Positions 33,316 to 44,201 of a DNA stretch of 64,000 nucleotides are shown piece by piece. The stretch comes from Pisolithus tinctorius. Its lineage: Eukaryota; Basidiomycota; Agaricomycetes; Boletales; Pisolithaceae. Below the pieces are notes generated by a model. That model did not search any database. It was not told the DNA's origin and saw nothing but the letters and a program-made list of their open reading frames with translations. Made by a program: the position numbers and the translations under genes. Positions within the stretch are counted from its first letter, which is position 1; every line of letters begins with the position of its first letter. The stretch spans positions 248,001 through 312,000 of the forward strand of contig JANFAH010000013.1 in NCBI GenBank assembly GCA_024663395.1. Reading direction: 5' to 3'.

Positions 33316-34355
33316 ATGTTCTCAACCATTGAGGTGCATGCCCAGCCAACTGGCCTTACTGGGCACCATGAGCCCCACCCCAACAAGGTAACCCCTGAAA
33401 GATACCCATTGTATAAAAGAGACACAAGAGAAGCAGTTCAGGAGACTCACCACATTATTGACATGGCATCCCATGTTTCCAACATCCTGGAACTTGTGCA
33501 GGCTATTCTGGCCTATAGTAACATGCATGTCATTATTATGTTTGCTGCCACTGGTAGATGGCATGCAAATACAGTTTGAGAATATCCCCACTATCACATG
33601 CACAAGATAGCAACACCATTCTTCAAAGACCCTGACATTCTGCCACACATTCTGCATATGTGTGATGCAGTCATCTCAGGATCTACTGCACGTCATGTCC
33701 TCCTGACTGAGAACACAACAGAATGGACACCCACAGATCTTGATATTTATGGCCCAGAACATTGTTATCCCCATCTCAGAATCCTGTTGAAGCATCAGTG
33801 CTACAAGATAATGGACACACAAGACTACCCCCATATACTCCCAATCTGCCATTGCATCTGTCATTACTTGGGCCAAAGGGAATCATCACATAGACATCAT
33901 AGTGTCCAACACTGATGTGGTGGTCTCCCCAATATTTCAGTTTCACAGTACAGTGGTGATGAACTTTGTAAGTGCTGACCATATCTTCTGTGCCTATCCC
34001 ACACTAACCTTGTGGGGGCTCTCTATCCTCAATCCAGGTGCTGTGTATTACAGAAATTTCAAGGTCAGGCATTTAAAGATGTTGGTGAAGTACTCCTTGT
34101 GTGGCTTTTGCTATGTTGCATGCAAGTGAGTCCATGATGCCAACAACTCTTGCAAGTTGAGAGTGCATTCACTTAGTGATGGAAAAAGGATGTGGGTGGA
34201 TAGGCAGGGAGCACCTCATGTTATGCAGTCCCCACAAGACCTCTTCTGGCAGCTGGGTGTGTGCAATGTGCAGTGGTTGCTGGGGGGGCAGGTATGTGAG
34301 TCAGACTGTCGCTATGTCACACCATGGATGGGGGTGGTAGAGGATGCATCATAAG
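33316..34355 (+). pseudogene. Nucleotidyltransferase-like fungal protein, frameshifted
   Basis: Plus-strand segments: 33316-33579 (a Pro/His-rich lead and helical stretch), then 33598-33915 with DAVISGSTARHVLLTENTTE and WTPTDLDIYGPEH. This G-S ... D-L-D pattern resembles the G-S-x(n)-D-x-D signature of polymerase-beta-like nucleotidyltransferases. A frameshift at about 33830-33850 moves the frame to HHIDIIVSNTDVVVSPIFQF, then FHSTVVMNFVS and YPTLTLWG. A last segment ending at about 34355 may be a further exon. The family is common and multi-copy in mushrooms, and its substrate is unknown. The NTase assignment rests on motif spacing alone. Confidence 0.6.
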
Positions 34356-34739
34356 CAAACCATAGTTGTTGACATTACACAATCTAAGATGCTCACAGGC
34401 AGTATTTAACTTCTTCAAGGTTTGTAGAGCGCATCTAAGGGGGGATGTGAGGTGAAGTGAATGAATGCAAAGCAGCAGTGGGGGAATGGCAGATGGCAGA
34501 GAAATGCAGGGTGCATGGACTGAAGTTATGCCACAGACCAGGTTAGCCACAAAGGACATGTGATTCATGCATGGTCATACTATATACAGCCAGTTCAAGG
34601 TCATACAGACATGCTGCACTGAATTTCATAGCAAGAGACAAAGGTAGTAGTGGTGCACTGATGGAAGGCAAATAAGGAGTTATATCATTGTACTAGTAGA
34701 GCCCTGTGATAAAGGAAGTGCCAAGCATGACACAAATGG
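34356..34739. other. Spacer left of E2
   Basis: No gene recognised. The last bases before 34740 are the left flank of the E2 target site. Confidence 0.4.
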
Positions 34740-34744
34740 CATGG

Positions 34745-35199
34745 TGTTATGTTTCACCCCTGCTTTTCCTTTTTCACTGTATGTTTACCTTGTGTTCAAT
34801 CTGTTGGACCATCTTTCCTTTTTGAGCCGTCTTCTCTCTGATCTGATGGCTCTCTGTTTCCACCACTAGCATTACTTGCTTGTTACATGCTTAGGACATA
34901 TGTCATCATTGTTCAACCAATGGCATAGATACCTCATTGCATGCAGATGCCTCGTGGTCTGTTCTCCTGTAGTATTTAGACCACTGGCTCAAGTCCTGGA
35001 ACCCCAGACTTGAGCTGCTCAATCATACACAGCATTCTCACTCAGAACTTTGCCCTCAGAAGTCCCTAACCAGGACCTCTCTTACCAGCATTGCCCAACT
35101 CCTTTGTCATTTACAAAGGTTACTGCAGCCATTGCTCAGTAGAAACCAATCATCTGTGTTTGAGCTCTCCCTACATCTTGACTTCAGTCAAGCATAACA
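34745..35199 (+). repeat. 5' LTR of E2
   Basis: 455 bp, TGTTATGTTTCACC...AAGCATAACA. The TATA-like TATTTA at 34973-34978 lies 33 nt before AGACTTGAGCT (35006-35016), the putative RNA start. Confidence 0.95.
34973..35016 (+). promoter_or_regulatory. E2 LTR core promoter and putative transcript start
   Basis: TATTTA (34973) followed at 33 nt by AGACTTGAGCT (35006-35016). The start is inferred from the spacing and from complementarity of these 11 nt to the PBS. Confidence 0.65.
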
Positions 35200-35201
35200 A
35201 A

Positions 35202-35212
35202 AGTTCAAGTCT
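35202..35212 (+). promoter_or_regulatory. E2 primer-binding site, self-priming type
   Basis: AGTTCAAGTCT, 2 nt after the LTR. It is complementary to AGACTTGAGCT in the LTR at 10 of 11 positions. The one change (C to T) leaves a G-U pair. Confidence 0.78.
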
Positions 35213-35253
35213 CCCAGCCTTTGGCTGAATCAGTCACTGTTTAGTGCACCACC

Positions 35254-36400
35254 ATGAACCCCCGAAACAACCAATGTTGGGTGCCATTGCAACCCACTCA
35301 CAAAGAATTGTTGTCTGACAAAGAACAGGAGAGCACTGTCACAGACACCTCCTCCAATGAACCTGAACAACTGGATAGAGGTTTCACTTCTGGAATCCTC
35401 TCAAATCTCTTCACTCAATTGCTCACCTCGCTTGGAACCCCCATCCCACCAGTACCTGCCACCACCTTTCCTACACCCCTGCCCCCACCTCAGAATACAA
35501 TGTCCGGTTCATTGTCAAAAGCCATGGTTGGCAATGCCACCATTAAAGCCACTGAATTGAAGATCAGTGCTCCATCTGACTTTGATGGAGACCAGAAGAA
35601 TGCCATGAGCTGGCTGTACTCTGTACAGACCTATCTCTTAGTAAACGAAGAAATTTATGACACAGACACCAAAAAGGTTGTCTATGCACTGTCATATATG
35701 AAGAAAGGTGTTGCTTGTTCCTGGGCAACTACCTTCCAGAAAACTTCTCTGGAAAAGACACCCCTGAGTTTTGGCACCTTTGCCAATTTTATGAAAGACT
35801 TCAAGAATTCTTTCACCTCCTCTGACACCGCCAGTACTGCAATTGCCAAATTGCATACCATGAAACAGAAAGATTTGGTGGAACAATACATCACCAACTT
35901 CCAAACTGCCACTGCTGACTCTACCATCACAGAAGACATTGTGTTGATTGAGTTCTTCTCTCAAGGACTCAAACCTTTCATCGTGAACCAAATCCATATG
36001 ATGGAAACCACTCCAACCAAGATCACTGAATGGTACACTCAGGCACAGAAGTTCGATGCTAAATGGAGGAAGGTAAATGAATTCTCTGGAAAGAAAGAGA
36101 AGAGCATGTTCTACCCCAAGAACAACCTCACTGAAGAAAAAGATCCAAACACTATGGATGTGGATGGAGTGAGACTCCAAAGAAAAAAGAGACCACCACA
36201 TCAAAGAAGGAAGATGTTTCAGTTGCAGAAATAAGGGACACCTCTCTTGAGAATGTCCTGATAAAGGGAAAACCCCCCAAAAGAAGGTCAAGAAAATCCA
36301 TAAAATCATAGAGGTTGAAGAGAGCAATGATGAAGAAAAAGTCACTGGTCCTTCCATTGCTTTAGTAAACATTGCTAAGGCACTTGGAAAGGATTTTTAG
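35254..36400 (+). pseudogene. gag: E2 gag, frameshifted near its end
   Basis: Begins at ATG 35254 (MNPRNNQC) in the context CACCATG. It is collinear with E1 gag: DFDGDQKNAMSWLYSVQTYL, SFGTFANFMKDFKNSF and KKEKSMFYPKNN. A shift near 36175 replaces the start of the nucleocapsid knuckle. In the original frame the region reads through a damaged knuckle (KGHLS-stop-ECPDKG) and a Lys-rich tail to TAG at 36398-36400, directly after five T. The protein would have assembled the particle. Confidence 0.9.
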
Positions 36401-39400
36401 AAGGGAACTCTGCATTGACACCAGATGTTCCCCACACTAAGGACAGTTCTATTTCTGTTGCACCTGTACTAGTATCTTCCACCCCAGATCATACTATGCA
36501 AATCCCTGTTACCCTTTATGCATCAGAAAGAACTGGAAAAGTCATCAAAACTACTGCTCTGGTTGACTCTGGAGCAGAAATATCCTGTATTGACTGGGGA
36601 TTCATGCAAAAGCACTGAATCCCTACTCAATGACTAGAAGAACCCATCCTCACCAAAAACGTGGATGGAACCCAGAACTCCAAGGGGAAAATCTTGTTTT
36701 CTGCCACCCTCTACTTCCAGGTCAAAGGACTTGTCCATCAATCCTTCTTCCATGTCATCAACTGTGGAACAGAAAATGTCATTCTTGGCCTCCCTTGGCT
36801 CCAAGAAAACAACCCCATTGTCAACTGGAGAATGGGCATGTTATCCATTGATGAAAAGACTGATAAGTCTAAAGAGTTGAAATGCAATGTCTCTTCTGTT
36901 GCGATTGAAGAACCCACTGTGAACCTTGTGTCCCCTGCTGAAAAGAAAGGGATAAACAAGTTCATGGACTATGAAGAACCTGAAGACAAAACCATCTGTG
37001 CACACTTTGTGATGTCAGTTGGAAAACTTGTTGAAGAAGCAAAGAGGATCAATCCGAATAACAGTCTTCTTCAAAAGATCACTACAGCTACTGAGTTAGC
37101 CCAAGAGGAACACAGGAAGAAACCCAAGGCAGTTCTTCCCAAAGATTACAATGACTTTGCCTCAGTTTTTGAAAAACCCTCTGACAGAGTTTTACCTCCT
37201 TCACGACCCTATGACCATGCCATCAACCTTGTTGAGGACTTCATCCCCAAGGTGGCAAAAGCATACCTGCTCTCTCCTTCTGAACAAGAGTCTGTGGAGA
37301 AGTTCATCAAAGAAAACCTTCGAGAGGGCAGAATCTGCCCCTCAAAATCCCCTCAAGCCACATCCTTCTTCTTTGTTGGAAAGAAAGATGGCTCCCTCCA
37401 TCCCTGCCAAGACTACCAATATCTGAACAAAAATACAGTGAAGGATGCATCCCCCTTCCCCTTATCTCAGATCTTGTTGACAAACTCAAGGGAGCATCTA
37501 TCTTCACAAAGATGGATGTAAGATCAGGCTACAACAATGTCTGCATCAAAGAAGGGGATCAATGGAAAGCTGCATTTATCACACACAAAGGACTCTTCAA
37601 ACCAACTGTAATGTTCTTCAGGTTGTGCAACTCCCCCACCACCTTCCAGCACCTCATGAATGACTCCTTCTGGGACATGATTGCCAAAGGATGGCTGGTT
37701 GTCTACATGGATGACCTCCTCATCTTCTCCACTGACCCTGAAGAATACAAACAAGGAACTCGTTGCATTCTTGAACAAATGAGGGAGTTATCACTCCCTC
37801 TGAAACTTGAAAAATGTCACTTTGATTTGACTGAGGTTGAATACCTTGGGATGATCATAAAGGAAAACACTGTTGCCATGGACCCCATCAAGGTCCAAGG
37901 CATCACAGAATGGCCTGTCCCAAAGAAGGTTAAGGATGTGCAATCCTTCTTAGGATTTGCAAATTTCTACAGAAGATTCATCCCTTACTATTTGGACATC
38001 GCCAGACCTCTAATTGATCTGACCAAGAAAATGACTACTTGGGAATGGTTGAAGAAATGCCAAAATGCCTTTGAACTCCTGAAAAGGATCTTCATGGCAC
38101 AACTGACCCTCCAAATGCCTGATACCTCTCAGCCATTCGCAATAACTACTGACACATCCAAGTATGCAACAGGAGGCATCCTCCTCCAGGAAGATTCCAG
38201 CAGCCAGTGGCAACCCTGTGCCCTTATCTCTCAATCGTTTAACCCCACAGAAAGAAATTATGACATCTATGACAGAGAACTACTAGGGGTCATTCAAGGA
38301 TTAAAATCCTGGAGGCATTACCTCCATGGATCACCATTCCCAGTCAAGGTCTTCACTGACCACAAGAACTTGACTTACTTTAAAGCACCACAAAACCTGA
38401 ATCATCGCCAGGCTTGCTGGCTCCTAGATCTCACAGACTTTGATCTGCAGCTTGAACATGTCCCAGGCAAAGACCTGGCTGCCCCTGACACACTCTCCCA
38501 ATGCCCTGACCATGTCCCAGATGATGATGATGACAACAAAGGAGTTACACTCCTTCCCCAGACTATGTTTGTCAATCTCATTGACACAAACCTTACTCAG
38601 AAAGTCGCATCCTCTTCTATGAAAGACCCTGTAGTCCAAACAGCACTTCGTGCCATAGAAAATGTTGATATGCCACTCCTGTTCAAATCTCACCTCTCTG
38701 ATTGGAAATTTGATAACAGAGTGCTACTCTACAAAGATTGGGTTTACATCCCAGATGACCCCTCCCTCTGACAGACCGTCATGTCCAACCACCATGACCA
38801 CCCCTCCACTGGACACCCCAGTGTTCTAAAGACCTGACAACTCATTTCCTCCAAGTTTTGGTGGCCTGGACTGGCATCCTTCGTCCACAAATATGTAGAA
38901 GGCTGTGCTACATGCCAGCAGAATAAAGCAAACACACACCTGATGACACCACCCCTTATGCCCATCCCCTCAACCTTGACCTGCCCCTTCCAACAGATCT
39001 CTTGCGATCTGGTCACTGATCTTCCCCTCTCCAAGGGCTATGATTCCCTCTTGGTTGTGGTAGACCATGGGCTTACAAAGGGGGTAATTTTAACACCCAT
39101 GAAGAAAACTGCCTCTGCTGCTGATGTCGCAGCACTCTTTTTCAAGAAGGTCTACTCCCACTTCAGGTTGTATGACAAAATCATATCGGATTGAGGCCCT
39201 CAGTTTGCCTCTGCATTCACAAAAGAACTTGCTTCCCTTCTGGGATATTCCCTTGCCCTCTTCACAGCATACCACCCCCAGACAGATGGAGAAATGGAAT
39301 GTGTTAACAAAGAGGTTGAGACATACCTCAGAATCTTCTGCCAGAACAATCCTGCCTCATGGGTGGATAACCTTCCAATGGCAGAGTTTGTGCATAATCA

Positions 39401-41105
39401 CTGTCCACATTCAGTCACCCATCAGTTGCCATTCTACCTCATGTACAGGTATGAACCGAAACCGCTTCTGTCCCTTATCTCGGAAACCCACCTTCCTGCC
39501 ACTGAGTCTAGACTTGAGGAACTCAGAAAGGCTAGAGAAGAAGCCCTTGCAGCACATGACCTAGCCAGAAGAACTATGAAAGGTTGCTCATCACGACCAT
39601 TTACCCCTTTCCAGAAAGGTGATAAGGTTTGGCTAGAAGCACAGAACTTAAAGTGTTCCCATGAAAATAGAAAACTTGCCCCAAAATGAGAAGGACCCTT
39701 TGTCATCTCCAACATCCTATCTCTGATCATGTATCGCCTTGTGATTCCTACATGCTGGAAGATCCACAACGTCTTCCATGCTTCCCTTTTATTGCCCTAT
39801 TGTGAACACAACATCCATGGACTGAACTTCCTGGCCCCACCACCTGACCTGGTTAATGAGGAAGAAGAATATGAGGTTGAAGCCATAGTCAGCCATAAGA
39901 GATCCAGCTGTGGCCATGCCTTTTTAATAAAATGGAAGGGTTATCCTTCATCCAAAAACTTGTGGCAAAAAGAAACACACCTTGAACACACAGATGATAT
40001 GCTCTCCACATATAAGAAATGCTTCCCAAAGGACTTCCCTCCCCAGAAACCACTCACTCAATGCTCCACTCATACCATCAGAAACATAACTCTTGAAATG
40101 CCTCCTCATCATTATACCTACCCCTGAGAACCTTCTCACTGTCATACCCCTTTCGCTCGACAACAACAACAACCTGCTAGCAATCAGATGATCACCTCTT
40201 ACCATCTTTTCATTGCTGACCCCACTGTCATTGGCACCGTTTACCATGGAGTTGATGAGAACTCCCCCCTTGATCTCATGTACCATGCTACCATCCAAGC
40301 CCTTCAGCTTGAGGAGTTGTCTCGCTATGTTAATCAACAGAACCCTCTTCTGTCCCCTGCTCATACCATCCTGAATGAAATTGCACATGAGCAGGTTCCC
40401 CTGCTCCTTTGACTCTTTGACATTCTTGGAGGTGCTGACCTCATCTATAATGTCTGACAATACCCTACATTGATCGCACCCCCTCCCCCTGGGTCTAGAA
40501 GACCCTTGACTGCAACCTCCCCTCTGGTATCCTCCATGTTGTCCTCCCCTCTGGCATTGTCGCTGTCCTCCCATTCCTCCCACTCATCTCGCTCTCTCAG
40601 AAGAGCTGATAGACCTTGTGCCTGCTGTTTGTCAGGCCCCAACCCACAACTATGCAAATCCCATGACTCCCCATCCAAAGTAGACCCAGAGACTGCCTTT
40701 GGCATCTCAAGAGCAGAACTTGACTACACTCTGAACATCATCAAGACCCTTGCCCAGTTACTGCTGTCTCCTATGCTGAACACACTCACTGAGGCTGATT
40801 GCCCTCTCACCCCTTCTGATCCACACTATCGTCAAGCATGCTATGTCGGTTGCCATCTTGGACACATCCATGTCAATTGTGGACTCTATGAATGTCCCCT
40901 TTGTCATGCCACTCACCCTGGGCATACACAAGCTCAGTGTCCATCCTTGCATCCTTGCCAACCATTACAAGAAAGAATTGCCACTCCTGGTGTGGTAGAT
41001 GATCATACCCTTGTTGGGAGTGAGGACAATGATTTACACAACAATGACTTTGACTTCAACAACTCTGCCATCAGCAACATGACTGGAGAACCTTATGGAG
41101 AGTAG
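36401..41105 (+). pseudogene. pol: E2 pol with C-terminal extension, one frameshift and many TGA stops
   Basis: Protease VDSGAEISCIDWG (about 36562) and RT start (about 37180) lie in one frame. A 1-nt deletion near 37450-37510 moves to the frame used to the end. RT has [10 protein letters not shown] at about 37700. RNase H has ITTDTSKYATGG (Asp kept) and FTDHKNLTYF. Integrase has HHDHPSTGHP ... CATC (38790-38920), CDLVTDLP (39005), ISD (39186) and the DGE-M-E region (39285). The chromodomain spans 39865-39970 (YEVEAIV ... FLIKWKGYP). The extension follows with no stop in between (39729-40127 is one open frame from chromodomain into the extension). It has CYVGCHLGHIHVNC, where the first knuckle spacing is disturbed, [16 protein letters not shown], and an acidic tail to TAG 41103-41105. 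Confidence 0.93.
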
Positions 41106-41130
41106 TTGAAGTCAGGGACTTCAATGCTTA

Positions 41131-41142
41131 GAAGGGGGGTAA
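41131..41142 (+). promoter_or_regulatory. E2 polypurine tract
   Basis: GAAGGGGGGTAA directly before the 3' LTR. This is the plus-strand primer site of reverse transcription, also present in E1 and E3. Confidence 0.8.
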
Positions 41143-41597
41143 TGTTACATTTCACCCCTGCTTTTCCTTTTTCACTGTACATTTACCTTGTGTTTGATCT
41201 GTTGGACCATCTTTCCTTTTCGAGCTGTCTTCTCTCTGATCTGATGGCTCTCTGTTTCCACCACTAGCATTACTTGCTTGTTACATGCTTAGGACATGTG
41301 TCATTGTTGTTCAACCAATGGCATAGATACCTCGTTACATGTGGATGCCTCGTGGTCCATTCTCCTGTAGTATTTAGACCACCGGCTCAAGTCCTGGAAC
41401 CCCAGACTTGAGCTGCTCAATCATATGCAGCATTCTCACTCAGAACTTTGCCCTCAGAAGTCCCTAACCAGGACCTCTCTTACCAGCATTGCCCAAATCC
41501 TTCATCATTTACAAAGGTTACTGCAGCTGTTGCTCAGTAGAAACCAATCATCTGCATTTGAGCTCTCCCTATGTCTTGACTTTGGTCAAGCATAACA
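41143..41597 (+). repeat. 3' LTR of E2
   Basis: 455 bp, nearly identical to the 5' LTR. It is followed by the right CATGG target duplicate. Confidence 0.95.
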
Positions 41598-41602
41598 CAT
41601 GG

Positions 41603-42639
41603 ATGAGATTACTGTATAGAACATGACAACGAAGACTACAGTGCTGGTGCAATTGTTCCTCCAATGGCTGGGAGGCAATTTGCCAGTCTGAAAAGGGAGA
41701 TTAGTGGGGTCACACTGCAGGCAGCCATGAAATGCCTACTCCAATAGGACATGCAATATGTCCTGCAGGTCATGTTCTGCTTGAATGTTCAACAGTGTCA
41801 AATGAGCAGGGTGCACTCTAAGGAAGATGTAGGATGCATTTTGATGCTCTGTCTGATGTCATGCAAGATCAAAAAACACAACATAGACCCTCCCACTGAC
41901 ATCCACATGAGTCATCATGACATCTACATCAGCTGTGAAGATGTACTGAGTACCAGTGATCCAGATATCCTCATTACCAGACACCCAAACATTCAAACAG
42001 TGGGGGCCTGATGTGGGGCCAAACAAGAACCCCCAAACTTCATAAGGTGTGGCATTGACCTCATCACTGGAAAGGGAGGTCATGCTGAACTGTACAGGAT
42101 GTGATCAATCATGGCCAGGCATGAACAAGCAAGGACATCACAACCTACCTGCAGGTGAATGACTTTCAGAAAGATGGCAATTGCTGTGGTGACACAGTAG
42201 TTTAAGGTCAAAGATGAGATAGGGCACATAGCATATCTCACTGGAGGGACACCCCTAATGCATCAGTCAATTGTACCCCAGGTGTCTAAACCCAGGAGCT
42301 CTATCATATTATGTGTGAGATCCAGCAGTCACACCTCACAAAATAGGGGGAAGCACACACACCTTCCAGTACTCATTGCATCATGGAAGCAGAAATAGAG
42401 GTTCAATCACAATTGATGTTGCTCATCATGAAGGACATAATAGCTGGAATGCATGGAGTAATCCCATTGGGAAGGAACAAGTGACAGAAAAAGCATCTTC
42501 TGATTGCATAAGGGCTCCAGGATGCCCCTGCAGTGTCAATAGTGACACTGTGCATGCTAGCCCATCAATGAATTGAAGCCAAAGAGGAGAATGACTGGTG
42601 GCAAGGAGCACATAAATGAAAGAGGGCTGAAAAGGGATC
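41603..42639. other. Spacer between E2 and the Helitron remnant
   Basis: Open frames up to 86 codons without a recognised motif. Part may belong to the 5' region of the Helitron gene, which reads up to the solo LTR at 42677. Confidence 0.4.
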
Positions 42640-42676
42640 AATGTCTTTCAAAAGTGCACAGTTAGAAGAGGAGATG

Positions 42677-43581
42677 TGTCATATCCATGACTCTTGGACT
42701 CGGACTCAGCCCAGTCCGGACCCCTAGCCCCTAACTCCGGTCAACTCTGGTCCTAGTCCAGCCTAGAAAACCCAATCCCGGCCCTAGATAACTCAACTCT
42801 GGCCTGCATAACTCAAGTCCGGTGTTTTACCCCTATCTCCAGTCTGTTTCGGCCTCCCGGTCTTGCACTGCTCCACCCCAGTCCTCCTAGGTCTATGTCC
42901 GGGTCACCCGGACATAACTCCAGTCTGTTTCCCTTTGTTTGTACTATATTTAGTCTAGCCCGTTTCATCTGACTTTGCTTACTGTACAAATCCTGTGTCT
43001 GACCCTGGTATGCCAGTCACCCAGACTTTGGCTATTAGCCTCGGCACAGCCACTGTGGCTGTCCACTCTCTTGCTAATCATCTTGCTAATAGCTTATTCA
43101 CAAGTCTGGCTTCATGTTCATTACTCCAGACCGGCCTCATGTATTTAACCCCTGTACATACTTCGTAGCACGCTCAGTCAGAATATCAACTTAGTATTAC
43201 CCTCAACTCCGTGCTACACCCCGAGACTACTCTATAGCTAAGGCCGAGCCTTAAGCTATCCCCAATCCCTGTCCCAGACCTCTCCCCGGCTTGCATAAGG
43301 GTACAGCACATAAGCTGAGACCAAGGGAGGTAGATCCAGCCCCAGACCGGCTTCCCCTTGTGCGCACTCCAACACTGGTCGGTTTCCCACGCTACCGGTC
43401 TTATTCCTGTGCTCCCGGCCTTAAGTCCGGTCCTCCAGACTTAGCCCCTGACCTCCGGCCTTGACTCCGGTCTAACCGGACTTGGCCCCTGTCTCCCGGC
43501 CTTGATTCTGGCCACTCGGACTTGGCCCCTGTCACCTGGTCTTGAAGCCTGGTCACTCCAAGGGTAAACCCATACTTCACA
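42677..43581 (+). mobile_element. Solo LTR of Ty3 family G-related, 905 bp
   Basis: TGTCATATCC...CTTCACA, flanked by perfect 5-bp duplicates AGATG (42672-42676 and 43582-43586). It has TATTTAA at 43142, an AGTCAGAATATC counterpart of the family-G start at about 43176, and many CCGG/CTCCGG words. Removing it restores a continuous reading frame (MSFKSAQLEEE then MVAPGTDTLEYN), so it inserted in a coding region. Confidence 0.92.
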
Positions 43582-44201
43582 AGATGGTAGCACCAGGCAC
43601 AGACACACTGGAATATAATGCTGGCCAGTATCTGCAGCTGCCTACACAGGATGAGGTCAGTCAGTGTTATGCAAACTTCTACCAGGCAACATCAAACCTC
43701 ACATTGGCTACAGGCACTTGTGCCATTTATGCATGGGAATGGAGCATTGTGGTTGATGGCCTAAAGGTTGTCAAGCTCACAGACTTACCCAACAGACCAT
43801 GGCTTAAACCCCACTGAGTGCACACAGAACATTTTCTCATTGAAGGTATGCTCTTGGAGCCATGTGGAGTTCATAGAGAGCTAGGCTCTACTGCTGTGAG
43901 CATATGCCACCAATTTTCAGAAGACTTATGAGGCCCTGGTGACAAGCCTCCCTACTTCTCACTCATGAATCACTTGTGGACCAGGCTGACTTCCTGGGTC
44001 TTGGAAGTGCTGACTTTCCCAGAGCAACTTCTTATAGCACTGTTGTACCCACATGTGTATGTGTTCAAATTGTTCCCAAAATGGAGTGGAGGTGTTTGAG
44101 ATTTCTCAGTCCTGCAAAATGCCATGTGTGGCAATGTTACAACATATGAACTTGATATGGATGGTATCACATTGATGGTCAGTGGCAACCTCATGCCATG
44201 G

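Larger units (their letters stand above)
34745..41597 (+). mobile_element. Ty3 chromovirus-type retrotransposon E2, complete, CpG-depleted
   Basis: 6853 bp with 455-bp LTRs at both ends. It is flanked by perfect 5-bp target duplicates CATGG (34740-34744 and 41598-41602). The order is 5' LTR, PBS, gag, pol (PR-RT-RH-IN-CHD-extension), polypurine tract and 3' LTR. It is collinear with E1 and E3 but with almost all CpG converted to TpG/CpA. This includes CGA to TGA stops in the integrase region (38769-38771, about 38836 and 39192-39194) where E3 keeps CGA. Confidence 0.96.

Noticed and set aside
41859..42083. Ty1/copia integrase fragment (TPYEVW-like residues)
   Set aside because: Only five or six residues agree, and neither the upstream nor the downstream copia motifs follow.
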